Shown here: positions 7,926-15,711 of the stretch, in pieces | Layout of the letters: every line of letters starts with the position of its first letter | Position numbering within the stretch: position 1 is the stretch's first letter | Origin: Geminicoccaceae bacterium | Lineage (GTDB): Bacteria > Pseudomonadota > Alphaproteobacteria > Geminicoccales > Geminicoccaceae | DNA: 64,000 nucleotides | Reading direction: 5' to 3' | NCBI GenBank assembly: GCA_020638495.1 | Contig: JACKIN010000009.1 | Span: 1 to 64,000, forward strand | The notes under the pieces: generated by a model | The model's database searches: none | Told to the model about the DNA's origin: nothing | What the model saw: only the letters and a program-made list of their open reading frames with translations | Position numbers and translations under genes: made by a program

Positions 7926-8164
7926 CCGAGAACGTCCTGAACGAGATCATGGCGCTGATGCAGCGCTACAACCCGGACGGCAAGCCGCTCGACGCCGGGA
8001 CCGAGCTCGGCGCCGATCTGAACATCGATTCGGTGGCGGCCATGGACCTGATCATGGAAATCGAGGACAAGTTCGACATCGACATCCCGATGAACCAGGT
8101 GGCCGAGCTCAGGACCATCGGCGATCTCGTGGCGCTGGCCGAGGGTCAGCTGCCCAAAGGCTGA
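7922..8164 (+). CDS. Dedicated acyl carrier protein for sphingolipid synthesis
   Basis: An 80-aa acidic, four-helix ACP. The phosphopantetheine site is Ser37 in LNIDSVAAMDLIMEIED, a variant of the usual DSL motif (DSV). It overlaps the reductase gene by 4 bases and lies 40 bp before spt. It would hold the acyl chain loaded by the upstream synthetase and present it to serine palmitoyltransferase, as described for the ACP of Caulobacter-type ceramide operons. A separate housekeeping AcpP is expected elsewhere in the genome. Confidence 0.88.
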   Translation: MTENVLNEIMALMQRYNPDGKPLDAGTELGADLNIDSVAAMDLIMEIEDKFDIDIPMNQVAELRTIGDLVALAEGQLPKG

Positions 8165-8204
8165 GTCGACAGGCTCCAAACCAGCTCCAAGGGTGCCCGA
8201 GCAC

Positions 8205-9413
8205 ATGGACATCTTCGACAAGTATGCCGGCATCGAGCAGCGCCACCGGGCCCTGCTCTCGATCGGCGGCGATCCCTTCGCCGTCCGGGTCGACCGCATC
8301 ATCTCGGCGACCGAGGCCATGATCGGCGGCCGCCGCACCATCCTCGTCGGCACCAACAACTATCTGGGCCTCACCTTCGATCCGGCCTGCATCGAAGCCG
8401 GCCGCGAGGTGCTGGCGACCGATGGGACCGGCACCACGGGCTCCAGGGTCGCGAACGGCACCTATGGCCGCCACACCGATCTCGAGGCCGCCTTCGCCCG
8501 TTTCTTCGATCGCCAGAAGGCCATCGTCTTCACCACGGGCTACCAGGCCAATCTCGCCACCATCTGCGGCCTCGCCGGGCCCGACGACGTGATCCTGGCC
8601 GACGCCGACAGCCACGCCAGCATCTGGGACGGCTGCAAGCTCTCGCCCGCCGAAACCGTGGTCTTCCGCCACAACGACCCGGACCATCTCGACAAGCGGC
8701 TGACCCGGCTCGCCGACAAGGGCCAGTGCAAGCTGGTGGTCGTCGAGGGCCTCTACTCGATGCTCGGCGACACCGCGCCGATCAAGGAGTTCGTCGAGGT
8801 CAAGAAGAAACACGGCGCCTTCCTCCTGGTCGACGAGGCTCATTCCTTCGGCGTCTTCGGCGACAAGGGGCGCGGCGTCGCCGAGGCGCAGGGGGTGGAG
8901 GCGGATGTCGACTTCGTCGTCGGCACGTTCTCCAAGAGCCTCGGCGGCAGCGGCGGCTTCGCCGTCTCCGACCACCCGAAGTTCGATCTCCTGCGGCTCG
9001 CCAGCCGGCCCTACATGTTCACCGCCTCGCCGAGCCCGGCCACCATGGCCACGGTTTCGGAGGCGCTGCGCCAGATCGAGGCCAGGCCGGAGCTGCGCAC
9101 GCGCATTTGGGCCAATGCCGAGCAGCTGCATACGGGGCTGAGGGACCTGGGCTTCACGCTCCTCGCCCCGCTCAGCCCGGTGATCGCCATCCGCATGCCG
9201 GACGAGGCCACGGCGGTCATGGCCTGGAACCGCCTCATCGAGGCCGGCGTCTACGTCAACCTGGCGCTGCCAGGCGGCACGCCCGGCGGCGTCTGCCTGC
9301 TCCGCTGCAGCGTCTCCGCCGCCCACGAGCCCGCCCAGATCGCCACGGTGCTCGGCTGCTTCGCGGAGCTGGCGAGCGAGCTGGACCGGCTGAAGGGGCA
9401 GAACGCGGCGTAG
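8205..9413 (+). CDS. spt: Serine palmitoyltransferase (alpha-oxoamine synthase)
   Basis: A 402-aa PLP enzyme of the alpha-oxoamine synthase family. Motifs: TNNYLGLTFDP, TGSRVANGTYGRHTDLE, DADSHASIWDG, LLVDEAHSFGVFGDKGRG and GTFSKSLGGSGG, with the PLP lysine at K244. It should condense L-serine with an acyl thioester to 3-ketodihydrosphingosine, the first committed sphingolipid step. KBL and BioF are related, but the adjacent CerR-like and ACP genes favour Spt. ATG 8205 (MDIFDKY) matches the usual N-terminus; GTG 8193 is an alternative. The last 118 bp (9296-9413) are duplicated at 11424-11541, beyond an inserted cassette. Confidence 0.88.
   Translation: MDIFDKYAGIEQRHRALLSIGGDPFAVRVDRIISATEAMIGGRRTILVGTNNYLGLTFDPACIEAGREVLATDGTGTTGSRVANGTYGRHTDLEAAFARFFDRQKAIVFTTGYQANLATICGLAGPDDVILADADSHASIWDGCKLSPAETVVFRHNDPDHLDKRLTRLADKGQCKLVVVEGLYSMLGDTAPIKEFVEVKKKHGAFLLVDEAHSFGVFGDKGRGVAEAQGVEADVDFVVGTFSKSLGGSGGFAVSDHPKFDLLRLASRPYMFTASPSPATMATVSEALRQIEARPELRTRIWANAEQLHTGLRDLGFTLLAPLSPVIAIRMPDEATAVMAWNRLIEAGVYVNLALPGGTPGGVCLLRCSVSAAHEPAQIATVLGCFAELASELDRLKGQNAA
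9296..9413 (+). repeat. 118-bp direct repeat, left copy (spt 3' end)
   Basis: This segment encodes the last 38 residues of Spt plus the stop. It matches 11424-11541 with about six mismatches and no gap. Similarity stops at the stop codon on the right and at 9296 on the left. Together the copies bracket the ImmA/IrrE-DUF4411 cassette. Confidence 0.9.
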
Positions 9414-9641
9414 GGGGAGCGGTGTCCGTCGGGCACCGCATCTCGAGGGCGGGCGGGTGACAGGGGGCTCGTGCACCGGTTTTCGCGGCCGGCTTGCTGC
9501 GCTCGCCACGCGGGTGTTATCCAGAGCGACGAACGTTCGACATGCCCGCACACGCGCCGCCACCCGCTATTGTCACCTTTCAATGCCCATGTCGGGTGAG
9601 GTGCGCGTGACGAACACCAAGAAGCGCGTTGGAGAGGCCAC

Positions 9642-10799
9642 ATGACACGCGTGGCCATTCGCCCTGAACTTTTGCGATGGGCGCGGGAGCGAGCGGGCAT
9701 TCATGACGTCGGTGACCTTATCAGTCGTTTCCCGAAACTTGGCGATTGGGAAACCGGTGAAGCGCAACCCACGCTCAAGCAACTGGAGGCGTTCGCGCAG
9801 ACGCTTCATGTGCCCATTGGTTATCTGTTCCTGTCGGAACCACCCGTAGAGCGGTTGCCGATCCCGGATTTCCGTACCCATGGCGGGCGCGGAGTGCGGA
9901 GCACCAGCCCGGATTTGCTCGACATGCTTTACGCCTGCCAGGAACGGCAGGGCTGGTATCGTGACTTTGCTCTGACGGTCCGTATGTCCGAGGCAGCCTT
10001 CGTCGGCAGCGCAGACCTCGGTGAAAGGCCACAAGACGTGGCGGCGCGTATGGCTGAGACGCTCGGCTTCGATGTGGCCGCGAGGGCCGCCTGCCGTACC
10101 TGGGAAGAGGCATTGCGGCTTTTCATTGCCCAGGCGGATGCTGCCGGCGTGCTGGTGATGGTGAGCGGTGTTGTGCTTTCCAACAACCGCCGCATCCTTG
10201 ACCCAGAGGAGTTCCGTGGCTTCGCTTTGGCCGACAAGCGCGCGCCACTGGTATTCATTAACGGAGCGGACACGAAATCTGGCCAGATGTTCACGCTGGC
10301 GCACGAGCTGGCGCATCTTTGGCTAGGGTCCTCCGCGATCTCGGATGCCAGCGCCGCACCGCTCTACGGCTACCGCCGCGAGGAGGTCTGGTGCAATGCG
10401 GTCGCTGCCGAGCTTCTCGTGCCCCTTGCGGTGCTTCGCCCCGCGATCGAGCGGGACGAGCCCCTCGATCGAGCGATGCAGCGGCTGGCGCGGCAGTTCA
10501 AGGTCAGCACGCTTGTCATCCTGCGTCGGCTGCTGGACGCGGGCGCGCTCGACCGGCCGGCCTTCGACCGCGCCTGGGCAGAAGAACGCACACGCCTGCG
10601 TGAACTTGCCCGATCCGCCGGCGGCGGTGGCGACTTCTACCGGACGACGCTTTCGCGCGTCAGCCGCCGCTTTGCGCGTGCGCTCGTCGAGAGTACGCTG
10701 GAAGGACAGACGCTGTACCGCGACGCCTTCCGGATGCTGGGCGTCAAGAAGACGGAGACGTTCAACAATCTCGGCCGCGAAGTGGGGGTCTTGGGATGA
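9642..10799 (+). CDS. HTH (XRE) - ImmA/IrrE metallopeptidase protein
   Basis: A 385-aa protein. A divergent XRE-type helix-turn-helix lies at about residues 5-65 (LLRWARERAGIHDVGDLISR to LHVPIGYLFL). An ImmA/IrrE peptidase domain spans about 165-300, with the zinc motif HELAH at 221-225 and a downstream Glu in REEVWCNAVAAELLVP. Such proteins bind DNA and cleave or control a partner repressor. They are commonly paired with a DUF4411 PIN-like gene, as here, where the last base of the TGA stop follows the ATGA overlap at 10796-10799. The gene has a GGAGAGG site 4 bases upstream and a less GC-biased composition than its neighbours. It lies inside a cassette bounded by duplicated spt ends. Confidence 0.85.
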   Translation: MTRVAIRPELLRWARERAGIHDVGDLISRFPKLGDWETGEAQPTLKQLEAFAQTLHVPIGYLFLSEPPVERLPIPDFRTHGGRGVRSTSPDLLDMLYACQERQGWYRDFALTVRMSEAAFVGSADLGERPQDVAARMAETLGFDVAARAACRTWEEALRLFIAQADAAGVLVMVSGVVLSNNRRILDPEEFRGFALADKRAPLVFINGADTKSGQMFTLAHELAHLWLGSSAISDASAAPLYGYRREEVWCNAVAAELLVPLAVLRPAIERDEPLDRAMQRLARQFKVSTLVILRRLLDAGALDRPAFDRAWAEERTRLRELARSAGGGGDFYRTTLSRVSRRFARALVESTLEGQTLYRDAFRMLGVKKTETFNNLGREVGVLG

Positions 10800-11302
10800 C
10801 CCGCCACCTGCTCGACACGAACATCTTCATTCAGGCGAAGAACCTCCATTACGGCTTCGATTTCTGCCCGGCGTTCTGGGAATGGCTGATCGAACGGAAC
10901 GTCGCCGGTTGCGTCGCTAGCATCGACAAGGTTGGCGATGAACTGCAGGCGGGCGGCGACGATCTTTCCGACTGGGCCACTGCACGCGGGCGCGCTTTCT
11001 TCTTGCCGCCTGATGACCCCGTCCTGCCTGCCCTTGGCCGAGTGAGCGCCTGGGCGACCAGCCGGAACTACGAGGCGGCGGCGATCGCAACTTTTTTTCA
11101 GGTGGCGGATTACTGGCTGGTTGCTCACGCTCTGGCACACGACTTTGTTGTCGTAACCCACGAGGTACCGTCGGACTCGACCCGCAAGATCAAGATCCCC
11201 AACGCCTGCATCGGGTTGGGCCTTACGTGCATCAGCCCCTATGAGATGCTCCGTCGCGAACGCGCCCGGTTCGTTCTGGGGCCAGCGCCGCGGGTAGCAT
11301 GA
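10796..11302 (+). CDS. DUF4411 family PIN-like protein (putative toxin)
   Basis: A 168-aa protein starting RHLLDTNIFIQAKNLHYGFDF, the DUF4411 version of a PIN-domain N-terminus with an early catalytic-type Asp. Later acidic and polar residues occur in ASIDKVGDEL, VADYWLVAHALAHDF and VVTHE, and the tail has KIKIPNACIGLGL. The PIN fold would make it an RNase. Toxicity has not been established from this sequence. It is translationally coupled to the upstream HTH-ImmA gene, the usual two-gene arrangement for this pair, which behaves like a toxin-antitoxin or defence cassette. Confidence 0.82.
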   Translation: MTRHLLDTNIFIQAKNLHYGFDFCPAFWEWLIERNVAGCVASIDKVGDELQAGGDDLSDWATARGRAFFLPPDDPVLPALGRVSAWATSRNYEAAAIATFFQVADYWLVAHALAHDFVVVTHEVPSDSTRKIKIPNACIGLGLTCISPYEMLRRERARFVLGPAPRVA

Positions 11303-11398
11303 GCTCAGATTGATCGACCGGTCTTAGAACCTTCTGCACGCTGGAAGCGCGCGTTTATACTCCAGCAGGCTTCGCAACGTTGAAGTGGAAAAACAAAC

Positions 11399-11406
11399 AA
11401 GGAGGT
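11399..11406 (+). promoter_or_regulatory. Near-perfect Shine-Dalgarno AAGGAGGT
   Basis: AAGGAGGT lies 3 bases before GTG 11410, in an A-rich leader (AAAACAAACAAGG). The GTG opens a frame that runs in phase through the duplicated spt 3' end. The site is stronger than those of most real genes in the window, which is odd for a fragment. Confidence 0.6.
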
Positions 11407-11409
11407 AAG

Positions 11410-11541
11410 GTGCCCTGCGTGGCCCTGCTCCGCTGCAGCGTCTCCGCCGCCCACGAGCCCGCCCAGATCGCCACGGTGCTCGGCTGCTTCGCCGAGCTGG
11501 CGAGCGAGCTGGACCGGCTGAGCAAGCAGGACGCGGCGTAG
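11410..11541 (+). pseudogene. Duplicated spt 3' fragment with its own RBS and GTG start
   Basis: GTG 11410 starts a 43-codon frame, MPCVALLRCSVSAAHEPAQI and onward to RLSKQDAA. Residues from LLRC onward match the Spt C-terminus, with changes concentrated at the end (KGQNAA in intact spt, SKQDAA here). Only the last part of the PLP fold is encoded, so it cannot be an enzyme. It ends 10 bp before the convergent Tam41-like gene. This is probably the original 3' end of spt, cut off when the cassette entered; the intact gene would carry the incoming end. Whether the peptide is made is unknown. Confidence 0.75.
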
Positions 11542-11551
11542 TCATCGAACC

Positions 11552-12439
11552 CTACCGCACCGCCTTGCTGCGCCAGAGGCGCCAGAGGATGGGGGGGGCG
11601 GCGAGGATGGGGTGGCGGCGTTGCCAGTCGGTCAGCGGGACGGGCTGGCCGGAGTGGCGCTCGATCTTCCAGGCGAGGTAGTCCGCACCGCCGCTGAAGG
11701 TGAAGGCGGCCTTCATGAGGCGGAGGATGGAGAGCGCCTTGCCGACCCGCCTCGTGCGCGCCCAGGAGCGGTGGCGGGGCCTGACGTTCTCGCCGATCAG
11801 CGCGCGGGTGAGCCGGTCGTAGCGGGCGGCGAAGCTCTGGTAGATCTCGGCGGCGCGGTCGGGCTTCTCGGCCCGAAGCTCGGTGCGGTAGGTCTCGAGG
11901 AAGACCACGGTCCAGAGCGCTTCCGAGGCCGCGCGGTCGCGGGTCAGGGCGCGGGCGGCGGCGAAGGTGGTGCGCACGGCCTCGGCCAGGATGTTCGTGA
12001 CCCGCCGCCGCGTCGCGTCGTTGCGGCACCAGACGAGGCCGGTCGGCTGGGCGAAGCGGGCCCAGAAATAGGGGTTGTCGGTCTCGGGCGAGACTTTCGC
12101 CTCGAGCTGGTCGAGGGTGACGATGGCGTACTTGGCGCGCACGGTTTCGCCGGCGTGCTCGATCTCGAGATAGAAGACGTTGGGCGGGACCAGCCTGTTG
12201 GCGCGGGCGGCGAGGCGGCCCTGGCCTGTCCTGGCGTAGTCGTCGGCGAGCAGATAGAGGTCGACGAGGCGGTCCATGACCACGCCATCCCGAAAGCAGC
12301 TGCCGTAGAAGAGCACGGCGGCGATGCCCGGCGCATGGCGCTCGCAGGCCGCCCTGGCGATGGCCTGCACCGCCTCCGGTGCCGGGGTCGCGAGCTCCGC
12401 CCGGAGCACCGCCTCGAGATCGCCTCTTGCGGCCGCCAT
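11552..12439 (-). CDS. Tam41/nucleotidyltransferase-like protein of the sphingolipid operon
   Basis: A 295-aa protein. A nucleotidyltransferase-like motif lies near residues 37-60 (VLFYGSCFRDGVV then VDLYLLADDY), followed by PPNVFYLEIEHAGETVRAKY and YFWARFAQPTGLVWC. This pattern resembles the Tam41/Mmp37 phosphatidate cytidylyltransferase group. It is the last gene of the - strand sphingolipid operon and starts 2 bp after the lipid kinase stop. A role in activating or modifying the phosphorylated ceramide head group (cpg-type function in Caulobacter terms) is an inference from position. The family call rests on the motif and layout only. ATG 12439 is the start that respects the upstream gene. 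Confidence 0.6.
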   Translation of the reverse strand: MAAARGDLEAVLRAELATPAPEAVQAIARAACERHAPGIAAVLFYGSCFRDGVVMDRLVDLYLLADDYARTGQGRLAARANRLVPPNVFYLEIEHAGETVRAKYAIVTLDQLEAKVSPETDNPYFWARFAQPTGLVWCRNDATRRRVTNILAEAVRTTFAAARALTRDRAASEALWTVVFLETYRTELRAEKPDRAAEIYQSFAARYDRLTRALIGENVRPRHRSWARTRRVGKALSILRLMKAAFTFSGGADYLAWKIERHSGQPVPLTDWQRRHPILAAPPILWRLWRSKAVR

Positions 12440-12441
12440 CG

Positions 12442-13398
12442 TCAGACCCGCGCGAAGCGGATGGTTTCGTCGGCGGTCACGGTGACCGGCCGGCCGGGCG
12501 CCGGCGTGAAGAACTCGCCGTCGATGGTGAAGGGGCCGTCGAGCCAGAGCTCGAGCCGCCGGCCGCCGCCGCTGCGGTAGGAGTCGCTCGGCAACCGCCG
12601 GTCGGCGCCGCCATAGAGCAGCCGCCAGGCGTGCCGCACGAGGCCCCTGGGCGGATGGGCGAACCGGGTGTGGCGGAGCGGCAGGTCGCCAGCACCCCAA
12701 TAGGGTCTGGAGCGGAGCACCAGGCGGTCGAGCGTGGTGGCGATCAGGATGGCGAGCACCTCGTCCCGGCGGGCCGTGCCATCGATGGCGAGCCCGATCC
12801 GGTGGGCGCGCAGGCCCAGCGCCTGAAAGCCGCGAAAGAGGCAGAGGCCGAGCAGGCCGAGGATCGTCGCCGCGTGCGACCACTCGCCCTTGATGCCGCG
12901 GCTGTGCAGGCGGCCGGTGACGAACAGGATGATGTCGATGATGCCGGCGGCACCCATGAACATGCCGCGCGGAGCGGGGACCCCGTCGGCGAAATCGGCC
13001 TTGAGGATGTGGCGGGTGACGAGCGAATCGGCGAGCCGGCCCGCCCGGCAGGCGGCGACCAGCCGTTCCAGCGTGGCCGCGTCGTGGCCGGCGAGGCCGC
13101 AATCGGTGGCGGTCATGTTGGCCATGCCGCGCGGCAGGATGGCGAGCGCCGGCAGCTCGGCGAACGGGTGGTGCGCCAAGAGCTCGGTCAAGATACCCTG
13201 CACCGTGCCGTCGCCGCCGCTGACGACGACGAGGTCGCAGCCGGCAGCGGCGAAGCTCTGCAGCGGCGGGCCGAAGCCCAGGGCGGGCTCGAACCGGCGG
13301 TGCAGGATCTCCGGCGTGCGCTCGGCCAGGGCCTCGATCGCCGCCATGCCCACGCGGTTGCGGGTGCTGCCCGGATTGCTCAGGAGGCCGATGCGCAT
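12442..13398 (-). CDS. Diacylglycerol/ceramide kinase-like lipid kinase (CpgB-type)
   Basis: A 318-aa DAGK-catalytic-domain protein. The phosphate-binding signature VVVSGGDGTVQGILTEL lies at about residues 59-75 and ILPRGMANMTA follows at about 88-98. The C-terminal beta-sandwich half has LELWLDGPFTIDGEFF. The family phosphorylates lipid hydroxyls with ATP. In Caulobacter the homologue in the ceramide locus (CpgB) is a ceramide kinase, and this gene sits among LptF/G, a bCerS-like and a nucleotidyltransferase gene, so ceramide is the likely substrate. Its ATG overlaps the LptG stop by one base (TGATG). DAG or sphingoid base as substrate cannot be excluded. Confidence 0.78.
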   Translation of the reverse strand: MRIGLLSNPGSTRNRVGMAAIEALAERTPEILHRRFEPALGFGPPLQSFAAAGCDLVVVSGGDGTVQGILTELLAHHPFAELPALAILPRGMANMTATDCGLAGHDAATLERLVAACRAGRLADSLVTRHILKADFADGVPAPRGMFMGAAGIIDIILFVTGRLHSRGIKGEWSHAATILGLLGLCLFRGFQALGLRAHRIGLAIDGTARRDEVLAILIATTLDRLVLRSRPYWGAGDLPLRHTRFAHPPRGLVRHAWRLLYGGADRRLPSDSYRSGGGRRLELWLDGPFTIDGEFFTPAPGRPVTVTADETIRFARV

Positions 13399-14483
13399 CA
13401 GGCGGCCCGGCGGCGCAGCAGCAGCTCGTCCCTGAGCGGCAGGCCGACGACGAGGGCGAGCAGCAGGAGCATCGGCCCGGCGGTGGCGGCGAGCGGCGGG
13501 AGGAATCCGGCCTCGGCCAGCGCCAGCGCCAGGCCGTTCAGGATGACGAAGACGAAGCCGCCGCCGATGCCCTTCATGAAGAGGGTGGAAATGGCGCCCT
13601 GGCGGGTGGAGCGGCGCGCCAGCGCAAAGGTCAGCATGACCAGGAGCGTGGGCAGGGTGGCGCCGAAGAGGCGGTGGAAGAGGGCGCTCTCGTGGCCCTG
13701 TGTCGCCACCACCCCGTAGCCGTCGTTCCTGATGATGTCGACGAGGTCGAGGAGGCCGATCTCCTGTGGCGGGCGGGCGACCACCCTCAGGCGATCGAGG
13801 TCGATCTCGTTCTCCCAGACGAGCTCCGGCTCGGTGGTGAAGCCGGCGCCGACCGTCGCCCGCTGCACGTCGAGCAGCCGCCAGGCGCCGGGCAGGAGCT
13901 CGGCCCTGGCTGCGGTGAGCCGCTCGACCAGGTTGCCCACCGAGTCGCGCTCGAGGATGATGACGTTGCTGGCGCTGGTGGCGCCCGGCTCGAGCCGCGG
14001 CAGGCGGACGAAGTCGCCCCGGTGCTGCATCCAGATGTCGTTGCCGACGAAGCCGTCGAGCGTGCTCTTGAACGAGCCGACCTCCCAGGCCCGAAGCTCC
14101 TGGATCGTCGGCGGCACGAGGAGCTCGTCATTGGCGAGCTCGAGCGCGCAGATGGCGAGCCCGATCGGCAGGAGGCGCCGGACGATGCCGAGCGGCGAGA
14201 CGCCCGACGCCCAGAGGACGATGAACTCGCTGTTGCGCAGGAGCTCGGCGGCGGCGAAGAGGGCGCCGAGCAATGCCGCGAACGGCAGGACCTCGGCGAC
14301 CAGGCTCGGCAGGCGCAGGGCGAAATAGCGGCCGAAGGCGAGGGCGACGTTGCCTTCGGTGCGGATGATGTCGTCCGAGGCGTCGAGGAGGTCGAAGACC
14401 AGCGCGAAGAGGCTGATGGCGATCACCGCCGCCGTCACGCGGAGCAGCACCATCCGGTTCAGGTAGGCGGTGAGCACGCTCAT
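13398..14483 (-). CDS. LptG-like lipid exporter permease, sphingolipid-locus paralogue
   Basis: A 361-aa LptF/LptG-family (YjgP/YjgQ) permease. Three transmembrane segments are N-terminal (about residues 12-30, 55-80, 95-120). A periplasmic beta-jellyroll region spans about 130-265 (NDIWMQHRGDFVRLP, IILERDSVGNL). Three transmembrane segments are C-terminal (about 275-350). Canonical LptG works with LptF and LptB2 to extract LPS. Here the pair lies inside a ceramide operon with no lptD or lptB nearby. A dedicated sphingolipid exporter is the preferred reading. ATG 14483 overlaps the LptF-like stop by 4 bases. Confidence 0.8.
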   Translation of the reverse strand: MSVLTAYLNRMVLLRVTAAVIAISLFALVFDLLDASDDIIRTEGNVALAFGRYFALRLPSLVAEVLPFAALLGALFAAAELLRNSEFIVLWASGVSPLGIVRRLLPIGLAICALELANDELLVPPTIQELRAWEVGSFKSTLDGFVGNDIWMQHRGDFVRLPRLEPGATSASNVIILERDSVGNLVERLTAARAELLPGAWRLLDVQRATVGAGFTTEPELVWENEIDLDRLRVVARPPQEIGLLDLVDIIRNDGYGVVATQGHESALFHRLFGATLPTLLVMLTFALARRSTRQGAISTLFMKGIGGGFVFVILNGLALALAEAGFLPPLAATAGPMLLLLALVVGLPLRDELLLRRRAA

Positions 14484-15703
14484 GCGGCGCGCCATGGCAG
14501 GCGGCGGAGAAAGGTGCCGACCAGGCCGTCGATCGTGGCACCGAGGAGCGAGCTGCGGCCGGGATCGGGGACGCGCCGCGCGGTGCGGACGAAGTAGCCG
14601 ACCGAGAGCGTCACGAAGCAGAGGAACGGCAGCCACAGGGAGAGCCAGTGGGAGAGCTTGGCGTCGTCGGCGAGCGCCTCGCCGGTGTTGACGAGCTGGT
14701 TGTAGCCGACCAGCAGCACGATGCCGACGAGCAGGCCGTAGGAGCGCTTGGCGCGGCGCGGCGACAGCGCCATGGGGAGGGCGAAGAACGGCAGGACGAG
14801 GATCGTGAGGTTGCGCACCAGGCGGGCCGATAGCTCGGCCTCGATCTCCCAGGGGTCGATCTCCTCGGGCAGCGTTTCGGCCGGGGCCCAGAGCAGGTCG
14901 AAGAGCTCGGGGATCGTCAGCTCGCGCTCGTTCTCGCCGCGCGGCCGGAAGGGCTCCGGCTCGGTGCCCGAGAGATCGCTGGTGAAGCTGCCGAAGCGAA
15001 GCGTGAGAGGTGGTGGTGGATTGCCGCTGGCTTCGGTCTGGTCCATTGGTCGCGGCACGAACTGCTGCACACCGTTCTGCAGATGCAGGACCAGCGGCAC
15101 GAGGGCGCCCCGGCTCTCGATCTCGCCTGCGGCGGCGGTGACGGTGACCGAGCCCGCCTCGTTCGCCTCCGAATAGAGGAAGATGCCCGCGAACCGCTCG
15201 CCTTCCGCCTCCAGCGCCTCGACCCGGTAGGTGTTCCGGCCGAGGGTGATGAACTGCTGCGGCCTGAGCAGCGTCTGGAACGACGCGTTGGTCACGGCAA
15301 AGGCGGCGGCCCGGTAGGCGTAGCGGCTGAAGGGCTGGAGGTGGCTGACCAGGATGAAATGCAGGACCATCACGCCGGTGGCGAGGAGGACGAGCGGCCG
15401 AGCGATCCGGGCGAGGCCGATGCCGGCCGCGCGCATGGCGTCGAGCTCGCCTTCGCGCGACAGCCGGCCAATGGCCAGCATGATGCCGAGGAAGAAGGCG
15501 GCAGGCAGGGCGACCACCATGTAGTGCGGCACGAGGTAGCTCAGCATCTCGAAGACGATGGCGAGCGAGCCGCGCCAGCCGATGACGAGGTCGACGACGC
15601 GCAGCGCCCGCTCGGCGAGCAGGGCGAGGAGCGTGATCAGGATGGCGGCCAGCATCGGCCGCAGCACCTGACCGAGCACATAGCGGTCGAGCGTGCCGAG
15701 CAT
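14480..15703 (-). CDS. LptF-like lipid exporter permease, sphingolipid-locus paralogue
   Basis: A 407-aa LptF/LptG-family permease beginning MLGTLDRYVLGQVLRPML. The characteristic AAFFLGIMLAIGRLSREGEL segment (about residues 68-87) is followed by a coupling-helix-like MRAAGIG, a periplasmic domain at about 140-270 and C-terminal membrane segments from about 300. It is the partner of the overlapping LptG-like gene. If the genome also has an lptF-lptG pair with lptD, this copy would be specialised; that cannot be seen here. It lies 8 bp after the metallophosphoesterase gene in the same operon. Confidence 0.8.
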   Translation of the reverse strand: MLGTLDRYVLGQVLRPMLAAILITLLALLAERALRVVDLVIGWRGSLAIVFEMLSYLVPHYMVVALPAAFFLGIMLAIGRLSREGELDAMRAAGIGLARIARPLVLLATGVMVLHFILVSHLQPFSRYAYRAAAFAVTNASFQTLLRPQQFITLGRNTYRVEALEAEGERFAGIFLYSEANEAGSVTVTAAAGEIESRGALVPLVLHLQNGVQQFVPRPMDQTEASGNPPPPLTLRFGSFTSDLSGTEPEPFRPRGENERELTIPELFDLLWAPAETLPEEIDPWEIEAELSARLVRNLTILVLPFFALPMALSPRRAKRSYGLLVGIVLLVGYNQLVNTGEALADDAKLSHWLSLWLPFLCFVTLSVGYFVRTARRVPDPGRSSLLGATIDGLVGTFLRRLPWRAA

Positions 15704-15711
15704 CGGTTGGG

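Noticed and set aside
9419..9439. Terminator after spt
   Set aside because: GCGGTG/CACCGC forms a short stem with a 9-nt loop but no U-tract follows.
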